From Fischerella sp. PCC 9431 (GTDB taxonomy: Bacteria > Cyanobacteriota > Cyanobacteriia > Cyanobacteriales > Nostocaceae), in the NCBI RefSeq assembly GCF_000447295.1, contig NZ_KE650771.1:5344502-5408501 (forward strand): a stretch of DNA of 64,000 nucleotides, written 5' to 3'. Shown piece after piece: positions 16,877-25,820 of the stretch. How positions within the stretch are numbered: position 1 is the stretch's first letter; each line of letters opens with the position of its first letter. Below the pieces are notes generated by a model that made no database searches, was not told the origin of the DNA, and saw nothing but the letters and a program-made list of their open reading frames with translations. The translations under genes were made by a program, and so were the position numbers.

Positions 16877-19800
16877 ATGACCGAGGAAGAACTGCTACAG
16901 GTAATTGCACAAGCAGCAACAGAGGGTGTGACGGAACTCGACCTCTGTAGTAACGAATTAACGGCTTTACCACCTGAGATCGGACAACTTACCAGTTTGC
17001 AATTTCTCTACCTTAGTGATAACAAACTGAGGAGTCTGCCAAAAGAAATTGGGCAATTAGTTAACCTACAATTGCTCCATCTCGGCATTAATCAACTGAG
17101 CAGTTTGCCAAAAGAAATTGGGAAACTACTCAACCTACTATCGCTTCACCTCTATGATAATCAACTGAGCAGTTTGCCAACAGAAATTGTCCAACTGAGT
17201 AACCTGCAATTACTCAATCTCTACAACAATCGACTCAGCAGTCTGCCAAAGGAATTTGGACAACTGGTCAACTTACAAACGCTCGACCTCGGCTACAATC
17301 GACTCAACAGTCTGCCAAAGGAATTTGGACAACTGGTCAACTTGCAAACGCTCGACCTCAGCTACAATCGACTCAGCAGTCTGCCAAATGAAATTGTCCA
17401 ACTGGTCAACTTACAAACCCTCAACCTCTACAACAATCGCTTAACTAGTCTGCCAAAGGAATTTGGACAACTGGTCAACTTGCAAACGCTCGACCTCAGC
17501 GACAATCGACTCAGCAGTCTGCCAAGAGAAATTGTCCAACTGGTCAACTTGCAAACCCTCGACCTCGGCTACAATCGACTCAGCAGTCTGCCAAGGGAAA
17601 TTGTCCAACTGGTCAACTTGCAAACGCTCGACCTCAGCGACAATCGACTCAGCAGTCTGCCAAGGGAAATTGTCCAACTGGTCAACTTGCAAACGCTCGA
17701 CCTCTACAACAATCGACTCAGCAGTCTGCCAAGAGAAATTGTCCAACTGGTCAACTTGCAAAGGCTCCACCTCAGTAGTAATCGACTCAGCAGTCTGCCA
17801 AACGAAATTGTCCAACTGGTCAATTTGCAAACGCTCTACCTCAGCAGTAATCAACTCAGCAGTCTGCCAAACGAAATTGTCCAACTAGTCAACTTGCAAA
17901 GGCTCCACCTCAGCAATAATCAACTCAGCAGTCTGCCAAAGGAATTTGGACAACTGGTCAACTTGCAAAGGCTCCACCTCAACAGAAATCAACTCAGCAG
18001 TCTGCCAAACGAATTTGGACAACTGGTCAACTTGCAAACGCTCGACCTCAGCAGAAATCAACTCAGCAGTCTGCCAAACGAATTTGGACAACTGGTCAAC
18101 TTGCAAACGCTCGACCTCAGCAGTAATCAACTCAGCAGTCTGCCAAATGAATTTGGAAAGCTGGTCAACTTGCAAACGCTCCACCTCAGCAGTAATCAAC
18201 TCAGCAGTCTGCCAAATGAATTTGGAAAGCTGGTCAACTTGCAAACGCTCCACCTCAGCAGTAATCAACTCAGCAGTCTGCCAAATGAATTTGGAAAGCT
18301 GGTCAACTTGCAAACGCTCCACCTCAGCAGTAATCAACTCAGCAGTCTGCCAAAGGAATTTGGACAACTGGTCAACTTGCAAACGCTCCACCTCAGCAGT
18401 AATCAACTCAGCAGTCTGCCAAAGGAATTTGGACAACTGGTCAACTTGCGAACGCTCCACCTCTACAACAATCAACTGAGCAGTCTACCAAGCGAAATTG
18501 GACAACTGGTCAACTTGCAAACCCTCGACCTCAGCAGTAATCAACTTAGCAGTCTGCCAAAAGAAATTGTCCAACTGGTCAACTTGCAAACGCTCAATTT
18601 CTACAACAATCAACTCAGCAGTCTGCCAAAAGAAATTGTCCAACTGGTCAACTTGCAAACGCTCAATTTCTACAACAATCAACTCAGCAGTCTGCCAAGC
18701 GAAATTCGTCAATTACCAAACTTGAAAAAACTGGATTTGCGTAATAATCCAGTCCCCATTCCACCTGAGATTTTAGGGCCGAAGAATTGGTGGGAAGATC
18801 CAGGTGATATAAATGAAATTCTCGATTTCTATTTCCGGGTACAAGATCCTAACGAAACTGAACCTTTCTACGAAGCAAAATTATTGATTGTTGGTGAAGG
18901 GGGAGCTGGGAAAACTTCTTTAGCTAACAAAATTAAAGACGAAAACTACAAACTTCAATCGGATGAAAAATCAACCGAAGGGATTGATGTTATCCAGTGG
19001 AAATTCCCACTACCTAATGGTAGAGACTTTCGTGTAAATATTTGGGACTTTGGTGGACAGGAAATTTATCACGACACCCATCAGTTTTTTCTCACCGAAC
19101 GTTCTCTCTATGCTTTAGTTGCTGATTCTCGCAAAGAAAACACCAATTTCTACTGGTGGCTGAAGGTCGTCGAACTTTTGAGCGACAATAGTCCAGTTAT
19201 CATCATCAAAAACGAAAAACAAGACCGTCAGTGTCAAGTTAATGATCGCCAATTGCGCGGAGAATTTACAAATCTCAAAGAATCGCTGGCAACTAACTTA
19301 GCTGATAATCGCGGGTTAGCAGAAATTAAACAAGCTATTCAAGACTACATAAGCAGACTTCCTCACGTCGGTACACCTTTGCCAAAACTCTGGGTAAGAG
19401 TTAGAACATCTTTAGAAAACGATTCCCGTAACTATATTAATTTGTACGAATACGAGAATCTTTGCCGCATTAATAATTTAACTGACCGCCAAGACATGCT
19501 AAGGCTAAGTCGCTATCTCCATGATCTCGGCGTTTTCCTGCATTTTCAAGACGATTCTACACTCAAACACTGGGTAATCCTCAAACCAGAATGGGGAACC
19601 ACTGCGGTTTACAAAGTGTTAGACAATCAAACCGTCAAGCATAATCTCGGTTGTTTCACCCAAGATGATCTCGCTGATATTTGGAAAGACAAGGAATATG
19701 CCCAAATGCGAGATGAATTGCTGCAATTAATGATGCGGTTTAAGCTTTGCTACCCAATTCCTAATCGTCCCAATCATTATATTGCACCGCAACTACTCGA

Positions 19801-20941
19801 TATTAACCAACTCAATTATAATTGGGACACAACTAATAACCTAATTTTGCGCTACGAATACGAATTCATGCCCAAGGGTATGATCACCCGCTTCATTGTT
19901 GAAACCCACCCTTGGATTGAACAACAAAAACTCGTTTGGAGAAGCGGTGTTGTTCTCAACAAAGATGAAACCCGCGCTGAAATTATTGAAAATTACAATC
20001 AACGAGAAATTAAAATCCGTGTAGCCGGAAATCGCAAGAAAGAATTGCTAACAGTCGTCACTCACGAACTCGAAAAAATTCACAAGTCTTTTGAACGTTT
20101 GCAATATCAAACCCTTGTTCCTTGCAATTGTGACATTTGTGCAGGAAGTCAAAAACCTTATTCTTATTCTCTAGATAATTTATATAGGCGCTTTAACGCT
20201 GGCAGGTATCAGATTGAGTGCGACAAAAGTTATGAAATGGTCGATGTTCGTAGATTGATTGATGATGTTAATTTACAATCTTTTGATATCACACAAGAAC
20301 GTAAATTACCAGTCATTCCATTGCAACGAGAACTAGAAGAAAGTAGAGATAAATCATTGGCGCATCAGCCACAAAATAGCGACCAAAAGGAAGTTTTTAT
20401 TTCTTACACTTGGCGAGACCAAGAAAGTAAACCACTTGTAGAAAAAATAGAGCAAGAATTTAAAACCAAAGGTATCAACATTATTCGTGATACCAATGCA
20501 ATTGGCTACAAACAAAAATTTCAAGAATTCATGCAGCGATTAAGTCACGGTAAATGTGTGATTTTAATTATCAGTGATGGGTATTTGAAGTCAGAGAATT
20601 GCATGTATGAATTAGTTGAAATTGCAAAATATGGAGAATTTCATAAACGAATTTTTCCGATAGTTTTAGAAGATGCCAAAATTTATCAAGCCATTGAAAG
20701 AATTAAATATGTCGAGTATTGGGAAGATAAAAAGAAAGAATTAGATGCAGCGATGAAAAAAGTAAGCGGTGATAACTTGCAGGGATTTCGAGAAGAACTT
20801 GACTTATATAACGAAATTCGCAATACGTTTGCTAAACTCACCAATTTACTGAAAGACATGAATGCTCTCACGTCAGATATTCACATTCAATCAAATTTTG
20901 AGACATTATTGAAAGCAATTGAAGAAAGATTAAATAAGTAA
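16877..20941 (+). CDS. LRR-Roc-COR-TIR (ROCO family) receptor-like GTPase
   Basis: A 1354-residue ROCO protein starting at the ATG at 16877; a TTG two codons earlier is less likely. Residues about 17-635 carry about 27 leucine-rich repeats of 23 residues, pattern LxxLDLSxNQLSSLPxEIxQLVN, many nearly identical. The Roc GTPase has P-loop GEGGAGKTS (673-681) and switch motif DFGGQE (724-729). A COR dimerisation region follows, including CNCDIC near 1080. From Glu1172 a TIR domain begins (EVFISYTWRD); Glu1245 in SENCMYEL sits where TIR NADases have their catalytic glutamate. Family knowledge suggests ligand sensing by the repeats, GTP-dependent switching and NAD cleavage or signalling by the TIR. 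The ligand and biological role are unknown. Confidence 0.93.
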   Translation: MTEEELLQVIAQAATEGVTELDLCSNELTALPPEIGQLTSLQFLYLSDNKLRSLPKEIGQLVNLQLLHLGINQLSSLPKEIGKLLNLLSLHLYDNQLSSLPTEIVQLSNLQLLNLYNNRLSSLPKEFGQLVNLQTLDLGYNRLNSLPKEFGQLVNLQTLDLSYNRLSSLPNEIVQLVNLQTLNLYNNRLTSLPKEFGQLVNLQTLDLSDNRLSSLPREIVQLVNLQTLDLGYNRLSSLPREIVQLVNLQTLDLSDNRLSSLPREIVQLVNLQTLDLYNNRLSSLPREIVQLVNLQRLHLSSNRLSSLPNEIVQLVNLQTLYLSSNQLSSLPNEIVQLVNLQRLHLSNNQLSSLPKEFGQLVNLQRLHLNRNQLSSLPNEFGQLVNLQTLDLSRNQLSSLPNEFGQLVNLQTLDLSSNQLSSLPNEFGKLVNLQTLHLSSNQLSSLPNEFGKLVNLQTLHLSSNQLSSLPNEFGKLVNLQTLHLSSNQLSSLPKEFGQLVNLQTLHLSSNQLSSLPKEFGQLVNLRTLHLYNNQLSSLPSEIGQLVNLQTLDLSSNQLSSLPKEIVQLVNLQTLNFYNNQLSSLPKEIVQLVNLQTLNFYNNQLSSLPSEIRQLPNLKKLDLRNNPVPIPPEILGPKNWWEDPGDINEILDFYFRVQDPNETEPFYEAKLLIVGEGGAGKTSLANKIKDENYKLQSDEKSTEGIDVIQWKFPLPNGRDFRVNIWDFGGQEIYHDTHQFFLTERSLYALVADSRKENTNFYWWLKVVELLSDNSPVIIIKNEKQDRQCQVNDRQLRGEFTNLKESLATNLADNRGLAEIKQAIQDYISRLPHVGTPLPKLWVRVRTSLENDSRNYINLYEYENLCRINNLTDRQDMLRLSRYLHDLGVFLHFQDDSTLKHWVILKPEWGTTAVYKVLDNQTVKHNLGCFTQDDLADIWKDKEYAQMRDELLQLMMRFKLCYPIPNRPNHYIAPQLLDINQLNYNWDTTNNLILRYEYEFMPKGMITRFIVETHPWIEQQKLVWRSGVVLNKDETRAEIIENYNQREIKIRVAGNRKKELLTVVTHELEKIHKSFERLQYQTLVPCNCDICAGSQKPYSYSLDNLYRRFNAGRYQIECDKSYEMVDVRRLIDDVNLQSFDITQERKLPVIPLQRELEESRDKSLAHQPQNSDQKEVFISYTWRDQESKPLVEKIEQEFKTKGINIIRDTNAIGYKQKFQEFMQRLSHGKCVILIISDGYLKSENCMYELVEIAKYGEFHKRIFPIVLEDAKIYQAIERIKYVEYWEDKKKELDAAMKKVSGDNLQGFREELDLYNEIRNTFAKLTNLLKDMNALTSDIHIQSNFETLLKAIEERLNK
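17230..18715 (+). repeat. Near-identical 69-bp repeats encoding leucine-rich repeats
   Basis: The central part of the ROCO gene is a tandem array of 69-bp units. Consecutive units around 18140-18350 are almost the same at the DNA level, including at synonymous positions, which points to recent expansion or homogenisation by slippage or recombination. The periodicity also keeps the opposite strand open for hundreds of codons. Variable positions concentrate on the LHLSSN / LDLYNN exposed strand and the KEF / NEI / REI residues. Confidence 0.9.
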
Positions 20942-20964
20942 TCTGATATCTTGCACCAACCCCA

Positions 20965-21090
20965 TATCCCGCCTGAGAATTAATTCTGAGGCTAATAGCA
21001 TAAGTCCGTTAAAACGGACTCAAACACCCTCCTAGTCAGATTTATCTGACTTTAGCTATTAGCCAATAAATTTATTTATTGGCGGGATAT
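20965..21090 (-). repeat. Cloverleaf palindromic repeat, copy D
   Basis: TATCCCGCC ... GGCGGGATA with arms AGAATTAATTCT, AGTCCGTTAAAACGGACT, AGTCAGATTTATCTGACT and CCAATAAATTTATTTATTGG, and the stem CTAATAGC / GCTATTAG. It is the inverted counterpart of 12274-12400; the outer arms differ in sequence but still pair. It begins 24 bases after the ROCO stop codon and may end its transcript. Confidence 0.8.
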
Positions 21091-21159
21091 AATACCAATT
21101 TAATATGAAGACGCATACAAAGACCCCACCCGCGCTAACGCGCACCCTTCCCTTCGCAA

Positions 21160-21453
21160 GCTACGGTGTACACACAAGTCAAGTCGAAAATCTTCAAGCT
21201 GAACCAATATCCCGCCTAGAACTAAAGTTCCAGGCTAATAGCTTAAGTCCACTCAAGTGGACTAAATCGAATTTCTCTATGAGTCCTCTTTAGAGGAGTT
21301 TTGCTATTAGACTCGGAATTTATTCCGAGGCGGGATAAATACACTGCACCAAGATTTGTGTGTACACCGTAGCCTTAAAAAGGGGGGGACTAGAATCAAA
21401 CTCCCCCTTTTTTCTAGCGTAGCGGCGCGTCAGCGCGGGGATTTAGGGGGATC
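21160..21453 (-). repeat. Right copy of the 295-bp inverted repeat (contains cloverleaf copy E)
   Basis: The reverse complement of 14458-14753 with scattered differences. It runs from CTACGGTGTACACACAAG through the cloverleaf at 21208-21337 to the CTAGCGTAGCGGCGCG block. One arm in this copy reads GTCCTCTTTAGAGGAG, with a mismatch at its base relative to the left copy. Together the two copies bracket purU, the 63-bp array and the ROCO gene. Confidence 0.85.
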
Positions 21454-21518
21454 TTCAATGTTCAAATTTCACTAACTGAACCGTATTGGGATATAAGGTT
21501 GATGCAAGATATGAAATT

Positions 21519-23315
21519 TCAAACTTTTGACTTGTTTGGTTTTGGTTGTTGTCTAGTATTAGGTTGAGAATCTTGATTTGCTGCTTGTTGTGAAAACTGC
21601 TGAGGAGTTTCAGTCGCAGGTTGGGGAGTACCTTTAATTGCTCCCCGATAAATCAATGCACCTACAGTTTCCAGCCCAAAACCCCAACCTTTTGGTAAAT
21701 TATCATCACCGTCATTTTGTCCCAAATCTATATAAATACGCGGTGGTACAAAGTACTTTAACTCGCTATTAACTACCAGATTATCTGCTTTTTCCATAAT
21801 TGCATCGAAAGTACTATCGAACTCTGCATCGCTGTCGTACTGCTGTTGTAATTTTGCTTGCACAAATTCTATAAATTCGCGAACTACAGGTATTCTGGGA
21901 TCATCCTGGGGTTGAGGTTCGGGCTGAGGTTCGGGTTGAGGATCAGGTGGAGGGGTCGGTTGAGGAGAAGTGTTAGGAGTATTATTTGCAGATTTCTTGC
22001 CAGAATTGGGAGGATTTGTCGGTTCTGGCGTAGGTACTACAGGTACTACTATTGGTGGTACGGGTGCGGGTATAGGTTGGGGATTAGAAACACCAATACC
22101 TAATTGCCTCATAATTAAAGGCTCTATATATTCCAAGAGTTTAACTTGTGCTTGCACTATTTTCGGATTGTTCTTGGCATTACTGCGAGGAAGCAATGTA
22201 CGGAAAGCACGACGCAGTACTTGCGATAATTTAAAAGGTGGAAAGGGGATAGTGCTGGGATCAATATTTTGCCCATGCTTAGACATTAGTACATCTAAAG
22301 GTGGTAAATCTGCTGGTACTAATGGCATTTGAATATTAAAAGCTTTAAATTGCGGATTACCACTCTTGAAGCTGAGAATGTTTTCCCGTCGATTATTTTG
22401 ATGTTCTTGAAGTTTAAGTATCTCTAATGCTTTTGCTTCATCGCCATCTAATAGCAAAGTCAAACCTTGCTTGTTAAAAGGATAAACAGGTGTATTCAGG
22501 CTGATATAGATAAACTCCGCACAGTAGGCTGTATTTTCTGGGCGGTTAAGAAATTCTAGCGCTTCTGGATCACCAAGACTAGCAAGGGCGCAATTTTGCA
22601 AAAATTCTTTGAGTGTGGGGCGATCGCAAACACGGGTAGGATCACCACCATTAAAATCATTAGCCGCAAATTGCACAAATGGATTAATTAATGCCATCCA
22701 ACAAATTATACTGTCAGTGTAACCACGAGATTGTTCTGGCGTGACAAACTCAGGAAACACCAAACGCTGGGCAACAGCCACAAAGCCATCGTTGCCATAC
22801 ATCCCATTGTGATACGTATCAGGTTCGTTGAAACTGGCAAATGCTCGTTCCCCTGAAAAGTTCTGAGCTGGTACGATCGCGCCAGAGTGGTGTCCCTCAT
22901 TTTTGATGAAAATCTCCATCAATTCATACTGTTCCTGATCATTGGGAGGCCAGCGCAAATCAATAACCTTACCATACCTGTCTTTATTGTATTGAAAAGT
23001 ACAAACTAAAAGACCGTATTTATCTATAAACTTGAGAACATCTTCGTAGCCAGAGACTATGTTACCTTGAGGGTCTGAAACTTGCGGTTGATCGGAAATA
23101 CCAATAAATCCTGGAACTTTAATAGTTTCCGCATCCACAAAACTCTGATCATCTACAATTACAATCTTGTAGAATAACCGCTTCATATCCTTGAGCGGTG
23201 AGCCTCCCTGATCATCTGGTCCTCTAAAAGCATTGAAATAATTTAAATCTACTTCTTCTGGCGATCGCAACGGCAAGTGATCATGGTTTTCTAGTGAAGA
23301 ATTATTTTCGCTCAT
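21519..23315 (-). CDS. Large unknown protein with a proline-rich linker
   Basis: About 598 residues from the ATG at 23315; an upstream in-frame start adds 31 residues without support. I do not recognise the family. The first 370 residues look globular, with motifs such as GHHSGAIVPAQNFSGERAF, NEPDTYHNGMYG and a Cys in ENTAYCAEFIYISLN. His and Cys in those settings recall cysteine-peptidase-like folds, but that is only a guess. Residues about 430-490 are a Pro-rich linker with repeated PEPQ units, followed by a smaller acidic domain and a Gln-rich tail. No signal peptide or membrane segment is seen. It lies downstream of the ROCO gene in the opposite direction. Confidence 0.7.
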   Translation of the reverse strand: MSENNSSLENHDHLPLRSPEEVDLNYFNAFRGPDDQGGSPLKDMKRLFYKIVIVDDQSFVDAETIKVPGFIGISDQPQVSDPQGNIVSGYEDVLKFIDKYGLLVCTFQYNKDRYGKVIDLRWPPNDQEQYELMEIFIKNEGHHSGAIVPAQNFSGERAFASFNEPDTYHNGMYGNDGFVAVAQRLVFPEFVTPEQSRGYTDSIICWMALINPFVQFAANDFNGGDPTRVCDRPTLKEFLQNCALASLGDPEALEFLNRPENTAYCAEFIYISLNTPVYPFNKQGLTLLLDGDEAKALEILKLQEHQNNRRENILSFKSGNPQFKAFNIQMPLVPADLPPLDVLMSKHGQNIDPSTIPFPPFKLSQVLRRAFRTLLPRSNAKNNPKIVQAQVKLLEYIEPLIMRQLGIGVSNPQPIPAPVPPIVVPVVPTPEPTNPPNSGKKSANNTPNTSPQPTPPPDPQPEPQPEPQPQDDPRIPVVREFIEFVQAKLQQQYDSDAEFDSTFDAIMEKADNLVVNSELKYFVPPRIYIDLGQNDGDDNLPKGWGFGLETVGALIYRGAIKGTPQPATETPQQFSQQAANQDSQPNTRQQPKPNKSKV

Positions 23316-23469
23316 AGTTTTGTATCTGTAGTAATTATGTAATGGGTGTGAGCAAGACTCACTCATGCACACAAAATAACTATCTTTTGGTGTAATTTTT
23401 ACATGCAACCAAAAGGTAGTCTAAATTTTTACTTTTTTTTCAGTATTCTGTTTGGAAAAGAGGGATTGG

Positions 23470-23550
23470 GGATTGGGCATGAATCAGTTATCAGTTAACA
23501 GTTTAATTTGATAACTGATAACTGTTAACTGATAACTGATAACTGAGAAG
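23470..23550. repeat. AACTGATAACTG short repeats
   Basis: Between the unknown protein gene and the ankyrin gene, the motif ATAACTG is repeated in direct and inverted form (TTATCAGTTA / TAACTGATAA). This gives a potential hairpin centred near 23510 followed by further direct copies. The same motif occurs near 41970-42010. Confidence 0.55.
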
Positions 23551-23566
23551 TCTCTCTTGTCCCTGA

Positions 23567-24844
23567 TCAATCCACCGCCCCAGCTGCCCGCAACAGATTT
23601 GCTATATCTTGATAATCATTAAACTCTGCTAACATCAAAGCCGTATAGCCGCCTTGATTTTTTAAATTTACGTCTGCACCAGCTTGTAATAATAGTTGCA
23701 CAGCTTCTGTATAACCCCGTGAAGTTGCCCACATTAAAGCTGTTGCTTGGGCTGAGTCTTGAAAATTCACATCTGCGCCTTTAGCTAGTAGCTGCTGGAT
23801 AATGCTGGTGCGATCGCGTTCTGCGGCTTTGATTAAAGGTGTTTTACCGTCATCTGCGGGAATATTAGTATTAGCACCAAACTCTAACAATAACCGTACT
23901 ATTTCACTTTGTCCTTGGGTGACAGCTAACGTCAAAGGTAGTTCACCAAAGTTTTTCACATTAGCATCAGCTCCATACCGCAGTAACATTTCGACTATTT
24001 GAATGTGACCCTGCAATGCAGCTACAAGCAAAGGTGTATCGCCCAGGTTGTTTCTGATTTGGATATTTGCACCCCGGCTGAGTAATACTTCTACCACGTC
24101 GGTATAACCTTCTACAACCGCTAAATGCAAAGCAGTTTCACCATCTTGATCTGGTGAATTCACATCAGCGCCTGCATCTAGCAAACAAGCCGCGATCGCA
24201 CTATGTCCAGCTGCGACTGCTGCTAATAGTGGAGTGGTGCGATCGCGATTTTGCAGTTTCGCATCTGCACCCGCCGCCAACAATGCCTGTACAATTGGCA
24301 AATCTCCCAAATCTGCTGCTAGCAGCAACGGCGTTTCACCTTCTTCATCCTGAGCATTAATATCTGGGCTGACTGATACAATTGCTTGTACAACAGCAAC
24401 ATGTCCTTGCTTGATTGCTAATTTCAAAGCAGTATCATCATCGTGATCTTTAACATTGACATCAGCACCCGCAGCCAATAATACTCGTACCACCTCTCCA
24501 TGACCTTTGAGTGCTGCTGCCATCAAAGCCGTACTACCATCTTCATTAGTCGCATTGACATCTGCCCCTCTGGATACTAAAAGATTCACAATGTCAATAC
24601 TTTTGGCACTCGCAGCCAACATCAAAGCTGTTAAACCGTAGCGTTTTCTGCGTAAATTAAGATTAGCCCCAGCATCCAGAAGCGATCGCGCAATTTCCGT
24701 ATAGCCAAAATTTGCAGCAAACATTAACGCCGTTGTACCTTCGCGATCGCTCACATCAGGTGTCGCACCCGCAGCCAGTAGCGCCTGCACTTGCTTAATA
24801 TCACCAGTTTTAACAGCCTTTAGCAGTAAAGCGTCATTGCTCAT
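23567..24844 (-). CDS. Ankyrin-repeat protein
   Basis: A 425-residue protein composed almost entirely of ankyrin repeats: about 13 units of 33 residues, each with the GxTALMxAA and VxxLLxxGADVN signatures. It has no signal peptide, membrane segment or attached catalytic domain, so it is probably a cytoplasmic protein-interaction scaffold. Unlike the LRR array in the nearby ROCO gene, these repeats are diverged from one another at the DNA level, indicating an old array. The partner is unknown. Confidence 0.92.
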   Translation of the reverse strand: MSNDALLLKAVKTGDIKQVQALLAAGATPDVSDREGTTALMFAANFGYTEIARSLLDAGANLNLRRKRYGLTALMLAASAKSIDIVNLLVSRGADVNATNEDGSTALMAAALKGHGEVVRVLLAAGADVNVKDHDDDTALKLAIKQGHVAVVQAIVSVSPDINAQDEEGETPLLLAADLGDLPIVQALLAAGADAKLQNRDRTTPLLAAVAAGHSAIAACLLDAGADVNSPDQDGETALHLAVVEGYTDVVEVLLSRGANIQIRNNLGDTPLLVAALQGHIQIVEMLLRYGADANVKNFGELPLTLAVTQGQSEIVRLLLEFGANTNIPADDGKTPLIKAAERDRTSIIQQLLAKGADVNFQDSAQATALMWATSRGYTEAVQLLLQAGADVNLKNQGGYTALMLAEFNDYQDIANLLRAAGAVD

Positions 24845-24957
24845 TGGTTATTTGTCATTGGTCATTAGTAGAGACGCGATTATACTCTTACGAGAACCCA
24901 CTCTTACGAGCGTCTACGCGTCTCTACAATACTCCATCGTCAAGGGTCAAGAGTCAA

Positions 24958-25080
24958 TGGGCATGGGGCATGGGGCATGGGGCATGGGGCATGGGGCATG
25001 GGGCATGGGGCATGGGGCATTAAGCATGGGGCATGGGGCATTAAGCATGGGGCATGGGGCATTAAGCATGGGCCATTGTG
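24958..25080 (+). repeat. GGGGCAT heptamer tandem repeats
   Basis: About nine consecutive heptamers of GGGGCAT/GCATGGG type, then an alternation of GGGGCAT with a TTAAGCAT variant. This is the short tandemly repeated repetitive sequence class typical of filamentous cyanobacteria. It lies between the ankyrin gene and the DUF4079 gene; the preceding 24867-24930 also holds a GTAGAGACGC ... GCGTCTCTAC palindrome. Confidence 0.9.
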
Positions 25081-25197
25081 TATTACTTATTCTCCCTTCT
25101 CCCTTCTCCCTGCTCCCTGCTCCCTTATCCCCAATCCCCTAATTAGAGTTATGCTAATTTTTATGAAGATTTAAGAATAGGGGCAAAGGTAACGAAT

Positions 25198-25662
25198 ATG
25201 GAATTATCACCATCGGTAAAATACTGGGCGCAGTTCTTCCACCCAATTATGATGTGGGCGTTGTTACTGGTATCTGTATATGCTGCCTATTTAGGTCTGC
25301 AAGTACAGCGTACCAGAAATTCCCAAGGCGAACAAAAGAAAGAATTGATTAAAGGTAGATACAACGTCAGACACTACCAGATTGGTTCTATATTACTGGC
25401 TCTGATGGTGGCAGGCTCTATTGGTGGGATGGCTGTCACCTACATTAATAATGGTAAATTGTTCGTGGGACCACACCTACTAGCAGGGCTGGGAATGACT
25501 GGTACAATTGCCTTTTCTGCTGCTTTATCTCCCTACATGCAAAAAGGGGCAAATTGGGCCCGTGTTACTCATATTTTGCTGAACTTTACCCTTTTAGGTC
25601 TGTTTACTTGGCAAGCTATCACAGGTATGCAAATTGTGCAAAAAATTCTGACTAGTGCTTAG
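25198..25662 (+). CDS. DUF4079 family membrane protein
   Basis: A 154-residue protein with four hydrophobic segments (about residues 12-30, 60-80, 93-113 and 125-147). His residues near helices 1, 3 and 4 (FFHPIMM, GPHLLAG, THILLN) are arranged as in cytochrome b561-like four-helix proteins. It matches the cyanobacterial and plastid DUF4079 family by overall pattern. It is likely in the thylakoid or plasma membrane; its role is not established, and haem binding is an inference. Not clearly in an operon. Confidence 0.75.
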   Translation: MELSPSVKYWAQFFHPIMMWALLLVSVYAAYLGLQVQRTRNSQGEQKKELIKGRYNVRHYQIGSILLALMVAGSIGGMAVTYINNGKLFVGPHLLAGLGMTGTIAFSAALSPYMQKGANWARVTHILLNFTLLGLFTWQAITGMQIVQKILTSA

Positions 25663-25688
25663 TCAATGGTCATTAGTCATTGGTCAAG

Positions 25689-25790
25689 GGGAGCATCCCA
25701 AATGTTCAAAAAACCCGCCTGCGATTTCAATCGCAGTCCGTTTTAACGGACTTATGCTATTAGCCTCAGAATTAATTCTGAGGCGGGATA
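25689..25790 (+). repeat. Cloverleaf-type repeat, shortened copy F
   Basis: The GGGGAGCATCCC flank is followed by CCCGCC, arms TGCGATTTCAATCGCA, AGTCCGTTTTAACGGACT and CCTCAGAATTAATTCTGAGG, then GGCGGGATA. One of the two inner arms and one strand of the CTAATAGC stem are missing compared with copies B to E. It lies between convergent DUF4079 and DUF1997 genes and could terminate both. Confidence 0.75.
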
Positions 25791-25820
25791 TAAGGTAAGT
25801 GCAAGATTTGACCAATGACT

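Noticed and set aside
24837..25142. Frames encoding MGHGAWGMGHGA-type peptides
   Set aside because: They translate the GGGGCAT heptamer array, which is open in all phases; no coding support.
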